Below, in pieces: positions 49,687 through 58,515 of a stretch of 64,000 bases of DNA. Under the pieces are notes generated by a model that was not told the DNA's origin, made no database searches, and saw only the letters and a list, made by a program, of their open reading frames with translations. The stretch comes from DATBLE01 sp963734065 (GTDB lineage: Bacteria; Actinomycetota; Thermoleophilia; Gaiellales; Gaiellaceae), in assembly GCA_963734065.1 (NCBI GenBank), contig CAVTFN010000006.1, positions 62,001 to 126,000 of the forward strand. The letters run 5' to 3'. The first letter of the stretch is position 1; each line of letters opens with the position of its first letter. The position numbers and the translations under genes are program-made.

Positions 49687-51848
49687 GCCAATTCGCTCCC
49701 TTCGGTCGCGAATTGGTTAGGAGCTCTCGTGACCTCGACCGCTCCCTCGAGGTCTCGCACATGCTCCTCGGCAGCACGTACCACCCCACCGACCAGGCTC
49801 TTGTTAACCATTGCGCGAAGCGCGATGGCAGTGCCGTTCGAGCGGACGACGACCTCCTCGCCGGTGGAGATGTTCCGCGTGCCGGCGTCGCGGGCGGAGA
49901 GCTCGATCACCGGCTCCGGCCGCTGGAACTGGAGCTCCGGCACGCGCTCAACCGCCGGCCCGGAGAACAGGGCGCGGTAGCGGACGAGCTTGAGCGGGCC
50001 GCCTTTCGCGGTCTGTGCCCTCGGAGCCTTCGGGAGCATCACCGGCGCCGGCTCGGCGCGCACGGGGAGGGCCGCCTGCTCGGCAGCCTCGACCGCCCGT
50101 GCATGCGGGTCGACGACGACGCCGAAGCGTTCGGCCAGCTTGGCGATCCAGGCGATCTCGTCCGGAGCGGGCGGGATCACCGCGCGGCGCAGGCGCTGCG
50201 GGCGCCCCTCGAGGTTGACGATCGTCCCGTCGCGCTCGAGGTAGCTCGTCGCCGGGAGCACCAGGTCGGCCCAGCCGCGGACAGGGTCGGCGAACATCGT
50301 GATCGCGATCACCGCGCCCGCCTGCTCCGCGAGCGAGCGGACGACCGGGTCGGCGGCGGCTTCCTCCCCGGAGATCAGCAGCGTGCCGATCCGCTCGGGC
50401 CGCTGCGGCTCGCCGTCGCCGGCCGCGTGCCACGCCTCGACGACCGCCCGGCCGTTCGGCGTCGACGGCAGGAAGAAAGCGGCGGCCGCGCCCAGCTCGT
50501 CGGCCAGCGCGGCGACCAGGGCGCCTCCGGCACCGCCGGGGCCCGACCAGATCAGCACCGCGCCGCGCACCTGTTCACCCAGCGCCCGCACCGCCTCGGC
50601 CGCCTTGCCCGGGGCGGCCGGGTTCGTTCCGGCGGCGCCGACCGTGACGATCTCGGCGCCCGCACGCCGTGCCGCCTTGATCCAGAGCCCGACCACCGGA
50701 GCGCGTTCCTCGACCGGCTCGTCGCCGACCACGATCACGCGCTCGGCGTCTCGGATCGAGGACAGCGGTGCGCGGAACGCGTCGATCGCCGGCGAGGTCT
50801 GCTCCGGCAGCACGACGGCGTCGGAGCCGAGGCCCTGCCGCACCAGCCGCGCCAGCGCTTCGGCCTGCTCGACCGTCTCCGACCCCGAGAGCGCGAGCAA
50901 CACCGGCCCGCGACGGAGCAACGCCTCGGCCTGATCGAGTGCGTCGTCCCAGGAGAGCTCCTCGAAGCGGCGCTGCCCGACCTTGCGCAGCGGATCCTTG
51001 ACCCGGTCGCGCGCGTACAGGTGCGAGTAGCCGAACCGGCCCTTGTCGCAGAGCCAGCCCTCGTCGAGCTCCGGGTGGTTCCGCGAGAGAATCCGCTTGA
51101 CCTTGCCCTCGCGTGTCGTCGCGCTGATGTTGCAGCCGACCGGACAGAGGCCGCAGACGGTCGGGATGTTCTGGATCTCCCACGGCCGCGCCTCGAAGCG
51201 GTACTGCGTCGAGGTCAGCGCGCCGACCGGGCAGAGCTCGATCACGTTGCCGGAGAAGGGCGCGCGGTACGGCTCGTCCTCGAAGGTGGCGATGATCGAG
51301 CTCGCGCCGCGGTCGCGGGCGACCAGCTGTCCGTCCTCGGCGACCGCCTCCGAGAAGCGGGTGCAGCGGTAGCAGAGGATGCAGCGCTCACGGTCGAGCG
51401 CGATCGTCGGCGAGATCGGGATCGGCTTCTCGAACGTCCGCTTCGCGAACGTCATGCGCGTGTTGCCGGGGCCGTAGCGGAAGGTCAGGTCCTGGAGGGG
51501 GCACTCGCCGCCCTTGTCGCAGACCGGACAGTCGAGCGGGTGGTTGACGAGGATGAACTCGAGCGTCGCGTCCTGCGCCTCGGCGGCCATCGGCGAGGTG
51601 GCGGCGGTCTTCACGACCATCCCGTCGGCAGCCGTCAGCGTGCAGGCCGCCTGCGGCTTCGGCGGGCCGGGTGCGACCTCGCACAGGCACATGCGGCAGG
51701 CGCCGACCGGCGGCCCGAGCCGCGGCTCGTAGCAGAAGACGGGGATCTCGATCCCGGCCTGGAGCGCCGCCTCGACCAGGCCGATGCCCTTCGGCACCTG
51801 GATCTCGACGTCGTCGACGGTGATCGTGACCAGCTCGGGCGCGCTCAT
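49683..51848 (-). CDS. nuoG: NADH-quinone oxidoreductase subunit G
   Basis: 721 residues. N-terminal 2Fe-2S domain (CYEPRLGPPVGACRMCLCEV), His-Cys 4Fe-4S site (HPLDCPVCDKGGECPLQ), two more cysteines sets (CILCYRC, CGLCPVGCNI), then the molybdopterin-oxidoreductase-like domain without molybdenum chemistry. The last about 55 residues (from RSNGTAIALRAMVNK to ATEGSELA) are encoded by the palindrome-bearing stretch and may be a later addition. Confidence 0.95.
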   Translation of the reverse strand: MSAPELVTITVDDVEIQVPKGIGLVEAALQAGIEIPVFCYEPRLGPPVGACRMCLCEVAPGPPKPQAACTLTAADGMVVKTAATSPMAAEAQDATLEFILVNHPLDCPVCDKGGECPLQDLTFRYGPGNTRMTFAKRTFEKPIPISPTIALDRERCILCYRCTRFSEAVAEDGQLVARDRGASSIIATFEDEPYRAPFSGNVIELCPVGALTSTQYRFEARPWEIQNIPTVCGLCPVGCNISATTREGKVKRILSRNHPELDEGWLCDKGRFGYSHLYARDRVKDPLRKVGQRRFEELSWDDALDQAEALLRRGPVLLALSGSETVEQAEALARLVRQGLGSDAVVLPEQTSPAIDAFRAPLSSIRDAERVIVVGDEPVEERAPVVGLWIKAARRAGAEIVTVGAAGTNPAAPGKAAEAVRALGEQVRGAVLIWSGPGGAGGALVAALADELGAAAAFFLPSTPNGRAVVEAWHAAGDGEPQRPERIGTLLISGEEAAADPVVRSLAEQAGAVIAITMFADPVRGWADLVLPATSYLERDGTIVNLEGRPQRLRRAVIPPAPDEIAWIAKLAERFGVVVDPHARAVEAAEQAALPVRAEPAPVMLPKAPRAQTAKGGPLKLVRYRALFSGPAVERVPELQFQRPEPVIELSARDAGTRNISTGEEVVVRSNGTAIALRAMVNKSLVGGVVRAAEEHVRDLEGAVEVTRAPNQFATEGSELA
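49688..49828 (-). repeat. Paired palindromes at the nuoG 3' end, related to the nuoL-nuoM element
   Basis: CCAATTCGC (49688-49696) with GCGAATTGG (49708-49716) around loop TCCCTTCGGTC, then TTAGG; at the far end TTAACC and CCATTGCGC (49808-49816) with GCGCGATGG (49820-49828). The order and boundary bases match the element at 45307-45382, with the centre replaced by about 85 bases of nuoG coding DNA. The first hairpin's loop carries GAAGGGA before nuoH. Confidence 0.75.
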
Positions 51849-51860
51849 CGGGGCGCTCCA

Positions 51861-51890
51861 TGCAGTGACAGGCTCAAGCCTGTCACTGCA
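51861..51890. repeat. Perfect 14-bp palindrome between nuoF and nuoG
   Basis: TGCAGTGACAGGCT (51861-51874) and AGCCTGTCACTGCA (51877-51890) with a two-base centre. The gap between the genes is 61 bp and holds little else. Unrelated in sequence to the other nuo palindromes. Confidence 0.92.
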
Positions 51891-51909
51891 GTGAGGCCGG
51901 GACCCCCAC

Positions 51910-53241
51910 TCACGCGGAGATCACCGCCAGCGGGTTCTCGACGACGGCGGCGTGGTGGTGCTGCTCCGACGGCGCGATGATCCCCTCGATCGACGATCGG
52001 CCGTCGTACGGGCAGCGGCCCTGCCGGATGTGGGCGACGAACTCGTCGCGCCAGTGCGCGATGTAGCTCGACACCGGGTAGACAGCGAACTCGCCGAGCG
52101 CGCACAGCACCTTGCCGAGGATGCGGCCGTTGATCGACTCGAGCAGCTCGAGGTCGGAGAGCTCCCCATCGCCGCGCTCGATCTTTTCGAGGATCTGCAC
52201 CATCCACCGCGTCCCCTCGCGGCACGGTGTGCACTTGCCGCACGACTCGTGCATGTAGAACTGCGTCGAGCGCAGCGCCAGCTGCACCATGCAGCAGCGG
52301 TCGTCGACGACGATCAGCGAGGCGGCGCCGAAGAACGTCTTCAGCTCGGCGAGCGCGTCGTAGTCGAGGGGGACGTCGATCTGGTCGGGCGTCAGCGCCG
52401 GCACCGACGAGCCGCCGGGGAGGACTGCCTTCAGCTTCCGGCCGCCGGCGATCCCGCCGGCGTGCTCGTAGATCAGCTCCCGCATCGGCGTGCCCAGCAC
52501 GAGCTCGTAGTTGCCCGGCCGCTCGACGTTGCCCGAGACCGAGAAGATCGCCGTGCCCGGGGCGGTGGCGGCGCCGGTCTCGGCGAACTTCTCGGCGCCC
52601 ATCGAGATCACGATCGGCAGCGTGGCGATCGTGCAGACGTTGTTGACCTGCGTCGGCGCGTTGTACAGACCCTGGACGGGCGGGAACGGCGGGCGCGGGC
52701 GCGGCTGGCCCCGGCGGCCCTCGAGCGAGTCGAGCAGCGCCGTCTCCTCGCCGCAGATGTAGGCGCCGGCGCCGCGGTGGACGACCACGCTCACGTCGTC
52801 GAAGAGCCCGGCCTTCTCCGCCTCGTCGACCGCCCCCTGGAGCGTCTCGTACTCGGCCAGGTACTCGCCGCGGATGTAGATGAAGACATCTTTCGACTCG
52901 ATCGCGTGGGCGGCGATCAGGCTGCCCTCGATCAGCCGGTGCGGCACCTGGTGCATCACCTGACGGTCCTTGAACGCGCCCGGCTCCGACTCGTCGGCGT
53001 TGACGACCACGTACTTCGGCTTCGGCGAGTCGCGCGCGATCAGCGACGCCTTGCGGCCGATCGGGAAGCCGGCGCCGCCGCGACCGCGCAGGTTCGCCTT
53101 GCTCATCTCCTCGATCAGCTGGTCGGAGGTCATGGCGCGCGCCTTGGCCAGCGCCTCGTAGCCGCCGATCGCGCGGTACTCGTCCAGCCTGGTCAGGTCG
53201 TGCTCGTCGGCGCCCTTCAGCACCTCGCTAAGCAGTGGCAC
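51910..53241 (-). CDS. nuoF: NADH-quinone oxidoreductase subunit F
   Basis: 443 residues. NADH/FMN-binding GRGGAGFPIGRK, YICGEETALLDSLEG, and C-terminal 4Fe-4S motif SCGKCTPCREG with a later Cys. Receives hydride from NADH. GTG 53241 overlaps nuoE by 14 bases. Confidence 0.97.
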   Translation of the reverse strand: MPLLSEVLKGADEHDLTRLDEYRAIGGYEALAKARAMTSDQLIEEMSKANLRGRGGAGFPIGRKASLIARDSPKPKYVVVNADESEPGAFKDRQVMHQVPHRLIEGSLIAAHAIESKDVFIYIRGEYLAEYETLQGAVDEAEKAGLFDDVSVVVHRGAGAYICGEETALLDSLEGRRGQPRPRPPFPPVQGLYNAPTQVNNVCTIATLPIVISMGAEKFAETGAATAPGTAIFSVSGNVERPGNYELVLGTPMRELIYEHAGGIAGGRKLKAVLPGGSSVPALTPDQIDVPLDYDALAELKTFFGAASLIVVDDRCCMVQLALRSTQFYMHESCGKCTPCREGTRWMVQILEKIERGDGELSDLELLESINGRILGKVLCALGEFAVYPVSSYIAHWRDEFVAHIRQGRCPYDGRSSIEGIIAPSEQHHHAAVVENPLAVISA

Positions 53242-53710
53242 GGAGCTCCTCCACGATCGCGGCCGCGTCCTCGGGACTGACGTGCTGGCGATAGCGGTTG
53301 TCGACGGTGACGACCGGCGCGTAGCCGCAACCGCCCAGACATTCGACCGCCCGGAACGTGATCTCGCCGTCCTCGGTCGTCTCGCCCGCCTTGACGCCGA
53401 GCGTCGACTCGAACGCCTCGACCACGCGCTGGGCCCCGACCAGCGCGCAGGAGAGGTTCGTGCAGATCTCGACCATGTGCCGGCCGACCGGCTCCAGATG
53501 GAACATGTCGTAGAAGGACGCGACCGCCTCGCAATAGGCGGGGGTGAGGTCGAGCACCTCGGCCACCTCGCGGAGCGCCTCGGGCGGCAGCCAGCCGTGC
53601 TCCTCCTGCGCGAAGCGGAGCGCCGGCAGCGTCAGCGAGCGCCGGTCCGGGTAGCGGTGGGCGATCGCCTCCACCTTGGTCGCCAGGTCGCGCGGGGCGG
53701 CTGGGCTCAT
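53228..53710 (-). CDS. nuoE: NADH-quinone oxidoreductase subunit E
   Basis: 160 residues, thioredoxin-like 2Fe-2S protein. Cysteines in ICTNLSCALVG and VECLGGCGYAP. ATG 53710 overlaps the nuoD stop by four bases. Confidence 0.97.
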   Translation of the reverse strand: MSPAAPRDLATKVEAIAHRYPDRRSLTLPALRFAQEEHGWLPPEALREVAEVLDLTPAYCEAVASFYDMFHLEPVGRHMVEICTNLSCALVGAQRVVEAFESTLGVKAGETTEDGEITFRAVECLGGCGYAPVVTVDNRYRQHVSPEDAAAIVEELRATA

Positions 53711-54903
53711 CGGTCGACCTCCCCCATCACCGTGTCGAGCGACCCGACGATCGCGATCATGTCGGCGACCAGCGAGTCGTGCACGCAGGTCGCCGTCGCC
53801 TCCAGCGCGACGAACGACGGCGCCCTGAACTTGACCCGCCACGGCTTCGGGCCGCCGTCGGAGACGAGATAGCACCCGAACTCGCCCCGCGGCGACTCGA
53901 CGGCGACGTACACCTCGCCCTCGGGCACGCGGTAGCCCTCGGTGACGATCTTGAAGTGGTGGATCAGCGACTCCATCGAGGTGTGGAGCTCGTGCCGGGG
54001 CGGCAGCACGACCTTCCGGTCGTCGGCGATCCAGGCGCCGCCGGGCATGCCCTCGAGGCACTGGGCGATGATCTTCACCGACTCGCGCATCTCGTCGACG
54101 CGGATCCGGTAGCGGTCGTAGACGTCGCCGTGCCCGTAGACGGGGACGTCGAAGTCGAGCTCGGGATAGGCGAGGTACGGCTCGTCGCGGCGCAGGTCCC
54201 AGTCGACGCCGGACGCCCGCAGCACCGGGCCGGCCTGGCCGAGCGCGATCGCGTCGTCGGCGGAGAGCAGGCCGAGGCCGCGCGTCCGCTCCAGCCAGAT
54301 CTTCTGCTTCGTCAGCAGCTGCTCGTACATGTCGATCGTGTCCGGGAACTCGTCCGCGAACTTCTTGCACGCCGTGAAGAACCCGGGCGGGATGTCCTCG
54401 ACGAGCCCGCCTGCCTGGAAGTAGCGGGTGTGCATGCGCGCCCCGCCGACCAGCTCGAACAGGTCGAGCACGTCGTCGCGGGCGTTGAAGCAGTACCAGA
54501 GCAGGCCGATCGCGCCGATCTCCAGCGCACCGGTGCCGAGCCAGATCAGGTGCGAGTGGATCCGGTTCAGCTCGAGCAGCAGCGTCCGCATCCAGGTCGC
54601 CTTCGGCGGCACCTCGATCGCGAGCAGCTTCTCGACCGCGGCGACGTACGCGTACTCGTTCGCCTGGAACGCGAGGTAGTCCATCCGCGGCGCGTAGGTG
54701 ACCGCCTTCCAGAAGGACTTCTGCTCCATGTTCTTCTCGAAGCCGGTGTGCAGGTAGCCGACCACCGCCTCCAGCCCGACCACGTCCTCGCCTTGCAGGT
54801 CGACGATCAGCCGCAGGACGCCGTGGGTGGACGGATGGTTAGGGCCGAAGTTGACGGTGAGGACGTCCTCGAGCCCTGGATCCGGCTTCAGTATCGTAGG
54901 CAC
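53707..54903 (-). CDS. nuoD: NADH-quinone oxidoreductase subunit D
   Basis: 398 residues from GTG 54903. NFGPNHPSTHGVLRL, YLHTGFEKNMEQKSF and NRIHSHLIWLG are 49-kDa-subunit blocks near the quinone site. The frame could start at GTG 54999, but that adds 32 residues encoded by hairpin sequence, so the inner GTG is chosen. Confidence 0.94.
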   Translation of the reverse strand: MPTILKPDPGLEDVLTVNFGPNHPSTHGVLRLIVDLQGEDVVGLEAVVGYLHTGFEKNMEQKSFWKAVTYAPRMDYLAFQANEYAYVAAVEKLLAIEVPPKATWMRTLLLELNRIHSHLIWLGTGALEIGAIGLLWYCFNARDDVLDLFELVGGARMHTRYFQAGGLVEDIPPGFFTACKKFADEFPDTIDMYEQLLTKQKIWLERTRGLGLLSADDAIALGQAGPVLRASGVDWDLRRDEPYLAYPELDFDVPVYGHGDVYDRYRIRVDEMRESVKIIAQCLEGMPGGAWIADDRKVVLPPRHELHTSMESLIHHFKIVTEGYRVPEGEVYVAVESPRGEFGCYLVSDGGPKPWRVKFRAPSFVALEATATCVHDSLVADMIAIVGSLDTVMGEVDR

Positions 54904-54945
54904 CGGCGACGGAATGCGCGTGCCCGAGTAAATAGGAGCATCCGT

Positions 54946-54963
54946 GCCAGAGCTTGCTCTGGC
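54946..54963. repeat. 8-bp stem hairpin between nuoC and nuoD
   Basis: GCCAGAGC (54946-54953), loop TT, GCTCTGGC (54956-54963). It lies in the 95-bp gap, the second-largest in the operon after none larger. Possible control or processing point. Confidence 0.7.
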
Positions 54964-54998
54964 TTGGATTCCGTTTCTCCTCTCCGGAGCTACGGCCA

Positions 54999-55544
54999 CT
55001 ATTCCTCTCCCGAGAAGCGCACGGGCTCGCCGCCGAGCGGGTAGTCCTTGCGCAGCGGGTGGCCTTCCCAGTCGTCCTCCAGCAGGATCCGCCGGAGGTT
55101 CGGGTGGCCCTCGATCCGGATGCCCATCATGTCCCAGGCCTCACGCTCGTGCCAGTCGGCGGTCGGCCAGATCGGCACGACGCTCTCGACCGGCTCGTCG
55201 TCGTCGAGCCAGACCTGCACGCGCACGCGCGGGGCGCCGCGTTCGAGCCGCAGGAGGTGGTAGTTCATCGCGAAGCGCTTCGGCTTCGGGCTCGGCTTGC
55301 GGGCGAGGCCGGCCGAGCCGGGCGCGTTCAGGTCGCGGCCCGCCGTGGTGCCGATGTAGCCGGCGGTGGGGCGTTCGTTCCAGCCGAGGTAGTCGGTCGG
55401 CGTGATGTCGGCGAGGAAGCGGAAGCCCTGCGCGTCGCGGAGGTAGCGGCAGGCCTCGCCCAGCCGTGCCGGGTCGACGACGAGCGTCGTCTCGCCGTAC
55501 GCCTGCTTCGTCTCGACCAGGCCGGGAACGCCCTCGTAGGTCAT
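54999..55544 (-). CDS. nuoC: NADH-quinone oxidoreductase subunit C
   Basis: 181 residues. WHEREAWDMMGIRIEGHPNL and LRKDYPLGGEPVRF are the NuoC signature. ATG 55544 overlaps nuoB by four bases. Confidence 0.95.
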   Translation of the reverse strand: MTYEGVPGLVETKQAYGETTLVVDPARLGEACRYLRDAQGFRFLADITPTDYLGWNERPTAGYIGTTAGRDLNAPGSAGLARKPSPKPKRFAMNYHLLRLERGAPRVRVQVWLDDDEPVESVVPIWPTADWHEREAWDMMGIRIEGHPNLRRILLEDDWEGHPLRKDYPLGGEPVRFSGEE

Positions 55545-56122
55545 GTGGCCACGCCCCGGATCTCGTACGCGGGCGGCACGCCGGCGAGCACCTTCTCGTG
55601 GAGGCGGACGATTCCCTCCATCAGGCCCTCGGGCCGCGGGGGACAGCCGGGCACGTGGATGTCCACCGGGACGATCCGGTCGACGCCCTGGAGGACCGCG
55701 TAGTTGTTGAACATCCCGCCCGAGCTCGCGCAGGCGCCCATCGCGATCACCCACTTCGGCTCGAGCATCTGGTCGTAGATCTGCCGGAGTGGAGCCGCCA
55801 TCTTGTGTGCGACGCGCCCGGAGACGATCAGCAGGTCGGCCTGGCGCGGCGAGGCGCGGAACGCCTCCATGCCGAAGCGAGCGATGTCGTAGCGCGAGCC
55901 GACGATCGCGATCATCTCCATCGCGCAGCACGAGAGCCCGAACTGGTCGGGCCACATCGACTTCGTCTGCGACCAGGCAACCGCCTTCTGGAGCGTGGTC
56001 AGCCCGAGCTTCGACTCCAGCTCCTCGGCGCCGAGCTCGCGCTCGAACACCCCGGGGCCTTTCGTCGGCCAGAGCAGGCGTTCCGACTGGAGCCCGTAGT
56101 CCCTCAGGCGCTTCACCGCCAT
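55541..56122 (-). CDS. nuoB: NADH-quinone oxidoreductase subunit B
   Basis: 193 residues carrying cluster N2: GLSCCAMEM, GACASSGGMFNNYAVLQG and VPGCPPRPE supply the Cys ligands. ATG 56122 overlaps the nuoA stop by ten bases. Electrons pass from here to quinone. Confidence 0.97.
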   Translation of the reverse strand: MAVKRLRDYGLQSERLLWPTKGPGVFERELGAEELESKLGLTTLQKAVAWSQTKSMWPDQFGLSCCAMEMIAIVGSRYDIARFGMEAFRASPRQADLLIVSGRVAHKMAAPLRQIYDQMLEPKWVIAMGACASSGGMFNNYAVLQGVDRIVPVDIHVPGCPPRPEGLMEGIVRLHEKVLAGVPPAYEIRGVAT

Positions 56123-56475
56123 TCGAGCGCCCCCTTCCGCCAGATGTAGACGTACGCGACCGCGAGGATCGTGACGAAGACGAGCAGCTCGAAGAAGGCG
56201 AACCAGCCGAGCGCGTTCAGCTCGACTGCGAGCGGATAGAGAAAGACGATCTCGATGTCGAAGACGATGAACAGCATCGCCGTCAGGTAGAAGCTGATCG
56301 TGAACCGCTGCTGCTGCGGCGGGCCGGTCGAGACGCCCGACTCGAAGGGGATCACGCGTGCGCGCGTCCGCCGCTTCGGCCGCTGCGAGAACACGAACGA
56401 GAAGGCGACCATCGACAGCGGAATGGCGAACGCGAGCAGCCCGTAGATCAGGAACGGCAACCAGCTGTCCAGCAA
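56113..56475 (-). CDS. nuoA: NADH-quinone oxidoreductase subunit A
   Basis: 120 residues, three helices; FESGVSTGPPQQQRFTISFY and AMLFIVFDIEIVFLYPLAV are standard. TTG 56475 is preceded by GGAGGAGG about ten bases away, a strong ribosome site. First gene of the 14-kb operon. Confidence 0.94.
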   Translation of the reverse strand: MLDSWLPFLIYGLLAFAIPLSMVAFSFVFSQRPKRRTRARVIPFESGVSTGPPQQQRFTISFYLTAMLFIVFDIEIVFLYPLAVELNALGWFAFFELLVFVTILAVAYVYIWRKGALEWR

Positions 56476-56511
56476 CGCCCTGCTTCCTCCTCCGTCGGCC
56501 TCGCGTGGCGG

Positions 56512-56517
56512 ACACTA
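56512..56517 (-). promoter_or_regulatory. Candidate -10 for the nuo operon
   Basis: Minus-strand TAGTGT, giving a leader of about 30 bases with the GGAGGAGG site. No clear -35 at 17 bp. Unlike most genes here nuoA has a leader and a strong ribosome site. Confidence 0.35.
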
Positions 56518-56628
56518 GCAAGTCGTCCGCGGCCGCACGAAGCATGCGAAAAACCGCGCAACGATGCGTGCGGCGGGTGTCACAAAGTCGTCCCGGAACG
56601 GCGATTCCGGCGGCGCCGAACGCGCTGC

Positions 56629-56634
56629 TACGAT
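56629..56634 (+). promoter_or_regulatory. -10 element for the iron-sulfur carrier gene
   Basis: TACGAT, six bases before ATG 56641. A GTCACAAA lies at 56580-56587 without a palindrome. Confidence 0.5.
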
Positions 56635-56640
56635 GAGCCC

Positions 56641-57066
56641 ATGGCGACACTCGAAGAGCCGGGCGCTGTCACGGCCGGCCCCGACATCGTCTTGCTCACC
56701 GAGCGCGCGGCGACGAAGATCAAGGAGCTCCAGGCCGACGAGCCCTCGGGCGACGCCGACGTGCTGCGCATCGCCGTCCAGGGCGGCGGCTGCTCGGGCT
56801 TCGAGTACGCGCTCGGCTTCGACCGCGGCCCCCAGGAGGGCGATCACGAGCTCGAGGCGTTCGGCGTCCGCGTCGTCGTCGATCCATTCAGCGCGCCGTA
56901 CCTCCAGGGCGCCAGCATCGACTTCCTCGACGGCCTCCAGGAGTCCGGCTTCAAGATCGAGAACCCGAACGTCGCCTCGGCCTGTGGCTGCGGCCACTCT
57001 TTCCAGGTCGAGGACGACACGCCCGCCGACGCGGTCGGCGGCTGTGGCTCTGGTTGTTCGCACTAG
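56641..57066 (+). CDS. IscA/ErpA (HesB)-type iron-sulfur cluster carrier
   Basis: 141 residues. The three family cysteines are C51 in GGGCSGFEY and C115/C117 in ACGCGHSF. A Cys-rich tail GGCGSGCSH extends past the usual end. Expected to hand clusters to iron-sulfur proteins; divergent from nuo, whose subunits need about nine clusters. ErpA versus IscA is not decidable by eye. Confidence 0.93.
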   Translation: MATLEEPGAVTAGPDIVLLTERAATKIKELQADEPSGDADVLRIAVQGGGCSGFEYALGFDRGPQEGDHELEAFGVRVVVDPFSAPYLQGASIDFLDGLQESGFKIENPNVASACGCGHSFQVEDDTPADAVGGCGSGCSH

Positions 57067-57109
57067 CGCGCTCTGCTGGCACAAGGACGCTGGCTGCCGC
57101 GATTTGCGC

Positions 57110-57115
57110 TAGATA
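57110..57115 (+). promoter_or_regulatory. -10-like element for the reductase gene
   Basis: TAGATA, six bases before GTG 57122; last base is A rather than T. Confidence 0.35.
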
Positions 57116-57121
57116 ACACCC

Positions 57122-58480
57122 GTGCCTCTGAGGGTTGCAGTCGTCGGCTCCGGGCCGGCGGGGTTCTACGCGGCTGGCCACCTGCTCGACGCGGACGTGC
57201 CCGTCGAGGTGGACATGATCGAGCGGCTCCCCACTCCGTGGGGCCTCGTCCGGCTCGGCGTCGCCCCCGACCACCCGAAGATCAAGGCGGTCTCGAAGGC
57301 GTTCGAGCGGATCGCCGCCCGGCCTGGCTTCCGCTTCCTCGGCTGCGTCGAGGTCGGCCGCGACCTGACGCACGACGACCTCGCCCGGCTCTACGACGCC
57401 GTCGTCTACGCCGTCGGCGCGCAGACCGACCGGCGGATGGGCATCCCCGGGGAGGATCTTCCCGGCTCGTGGGCCGCCACCGAGTTCGTTGCCTGGTACA
57501 ACGGCCATCCCGACTACCAGGAGCTCGAGTTCGACCTCTCCGGGGAGCGGGCGGTGATCGTCGGCGCGGGCAACGTTGCGCTGGACGTCGTGCGGATGCT
57601 CGCGCTGTCGCCGGAGGAGATCCGGCCGACCGACACGACCGACGAGGCGATCGAGGCGATCCTCGGCTCGGGGATCGAGGAGATCGTCCTGCTGGCGCGG
57701 CGCGGTCCAGCTCAGGCGGCCTTCACCACGCCGGAGCTGAAGGAGCTCGGCGAGCTCGCCGACGCGGACGTGATCGTCGATCCGGCCGCGCTCGAGCTCG
57801 ACGCTGCGAGCGAGGCGTCGCTCGAGCACGACACCAACGCGCGCCGAAACGTCGAGGTGTTGCGCGAGTACGCGCAGCGGCCGGTCGCTGGGAAGCGGCG
57901 CACGATCCGGCTGCGTTTCTGCGTCGCGCCGGTCGCGATCCTCGGCGAGGAGCGCGTCGAGGCGATCGAGATCGTCCGCAACCGGTTGGTCGCCGACGCG
58001 GACGGACGCGTGAGCGCCGAGCCGACGGACGAGCGCGAGACGATCCCGTGCGGCATCGTCTTCCGCAGCGTCGGCTACCTCGGAGTCGAGCTGCCCGGAG
58101 TCCCGTTCGACGCGCGGCGCGCGACGATCCCGAACGAGGATGGACGCGTCACCGGCGTGTCCGGCGTCTACTGCGCGGGCTGGATCAAGCGCGGCCCGAG
58201 CGGCGTGATCGGCACGAACAAGAAGGACGCGACCGAGACCGTCGACCTCCTGCTCGAGGACGCGCGCGCCGGACTGCTGCAACGGGGCGATCCGTCGGCG
58301 ACCGCCGAGACGGTCGAGCAACTCCTCGTCGATCGCGGCGTCGAGCACGTCAGCTACTCAGGCTGGGAGGCGATCGACGCCGATGAGCGCGGCCGGGGCG
58401 AGCCGCACGGTCGCCCGCGCGTCAAGCTCGTCACCTGGGACGAGCTCCGCGCCGCCGCCCGCTCGATCGCGGCGAGGTAG
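57122..58480 (+). CDS. Ferredoxin/adrenodoxin-type NADP reductase, FprA-like flavoprotein
   Basis: 452 residues. FAD-binding VVGSGPAGFYAAGHL (7-21), then LPTPWGLVRLGVAPDHPKIK, NADP-binding VIVGAGNVALDVVRML and the C-terminal GWIKRGPSGVIGTNKKDATETV, all hallmarks of the adrenodoxin reductase/FprA group. Moves electrons between NADPH and ferredoxin. The partner ferredoxin is not in the window. Confidence 0.93.
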   Translation: MPLRVAVVGSGPAGFYAAGHLLDADVPVEVDMIERLPTPWGLVRLGVAPDHPKIKAVSKAFERIAARPGFRFLGCVEVGRDLTHDDLARLYDAVVYAVGAQTDRRMGIPGEDLPGSWAATEFVAWYNGHPDYQELEFDLSGERAVIVGAGNVALDVVRMLALSPEEIRPTDTTDEAIEAILGSGIEEIVLLARRGPAQAAFTTPELKELGELADADVIVDPAALELDAASEASLEHDTNARRNVEVLREYAQRPVAGKRRTIRLRFCVAPVAILGEERVEAIEIVRNRLVADADGRVSAEPTDERETIPCGIVFRSVGYLGVELPGVPFDARRATIPNEDGRVTGVSGVYCAGWIKRGPSGVIGTNKKDATETVDLLLEDARAGLLQRGDPSATAETVEQLLVDRGVEHVSYSGWEAIDADERGRGEPHGRPRVKLVTWDELRAAARSIAAR

Positions 58481-58515
58481 CCCCGGCCGTTTCAGCCGAC
58501 TCCGGCGTTCCAACC

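Noticed and set aside
49713..51980. 755-codon frame antisense to nuoG
   Set aside because: Shadow of nuoG with biased composition and no motif.
54904..54999. 32-residue N-terminal extension of NuoD
   Set aside because: Encoded by hairpin DNA and absent from the family start; GTG 54903 fits NuoD better.
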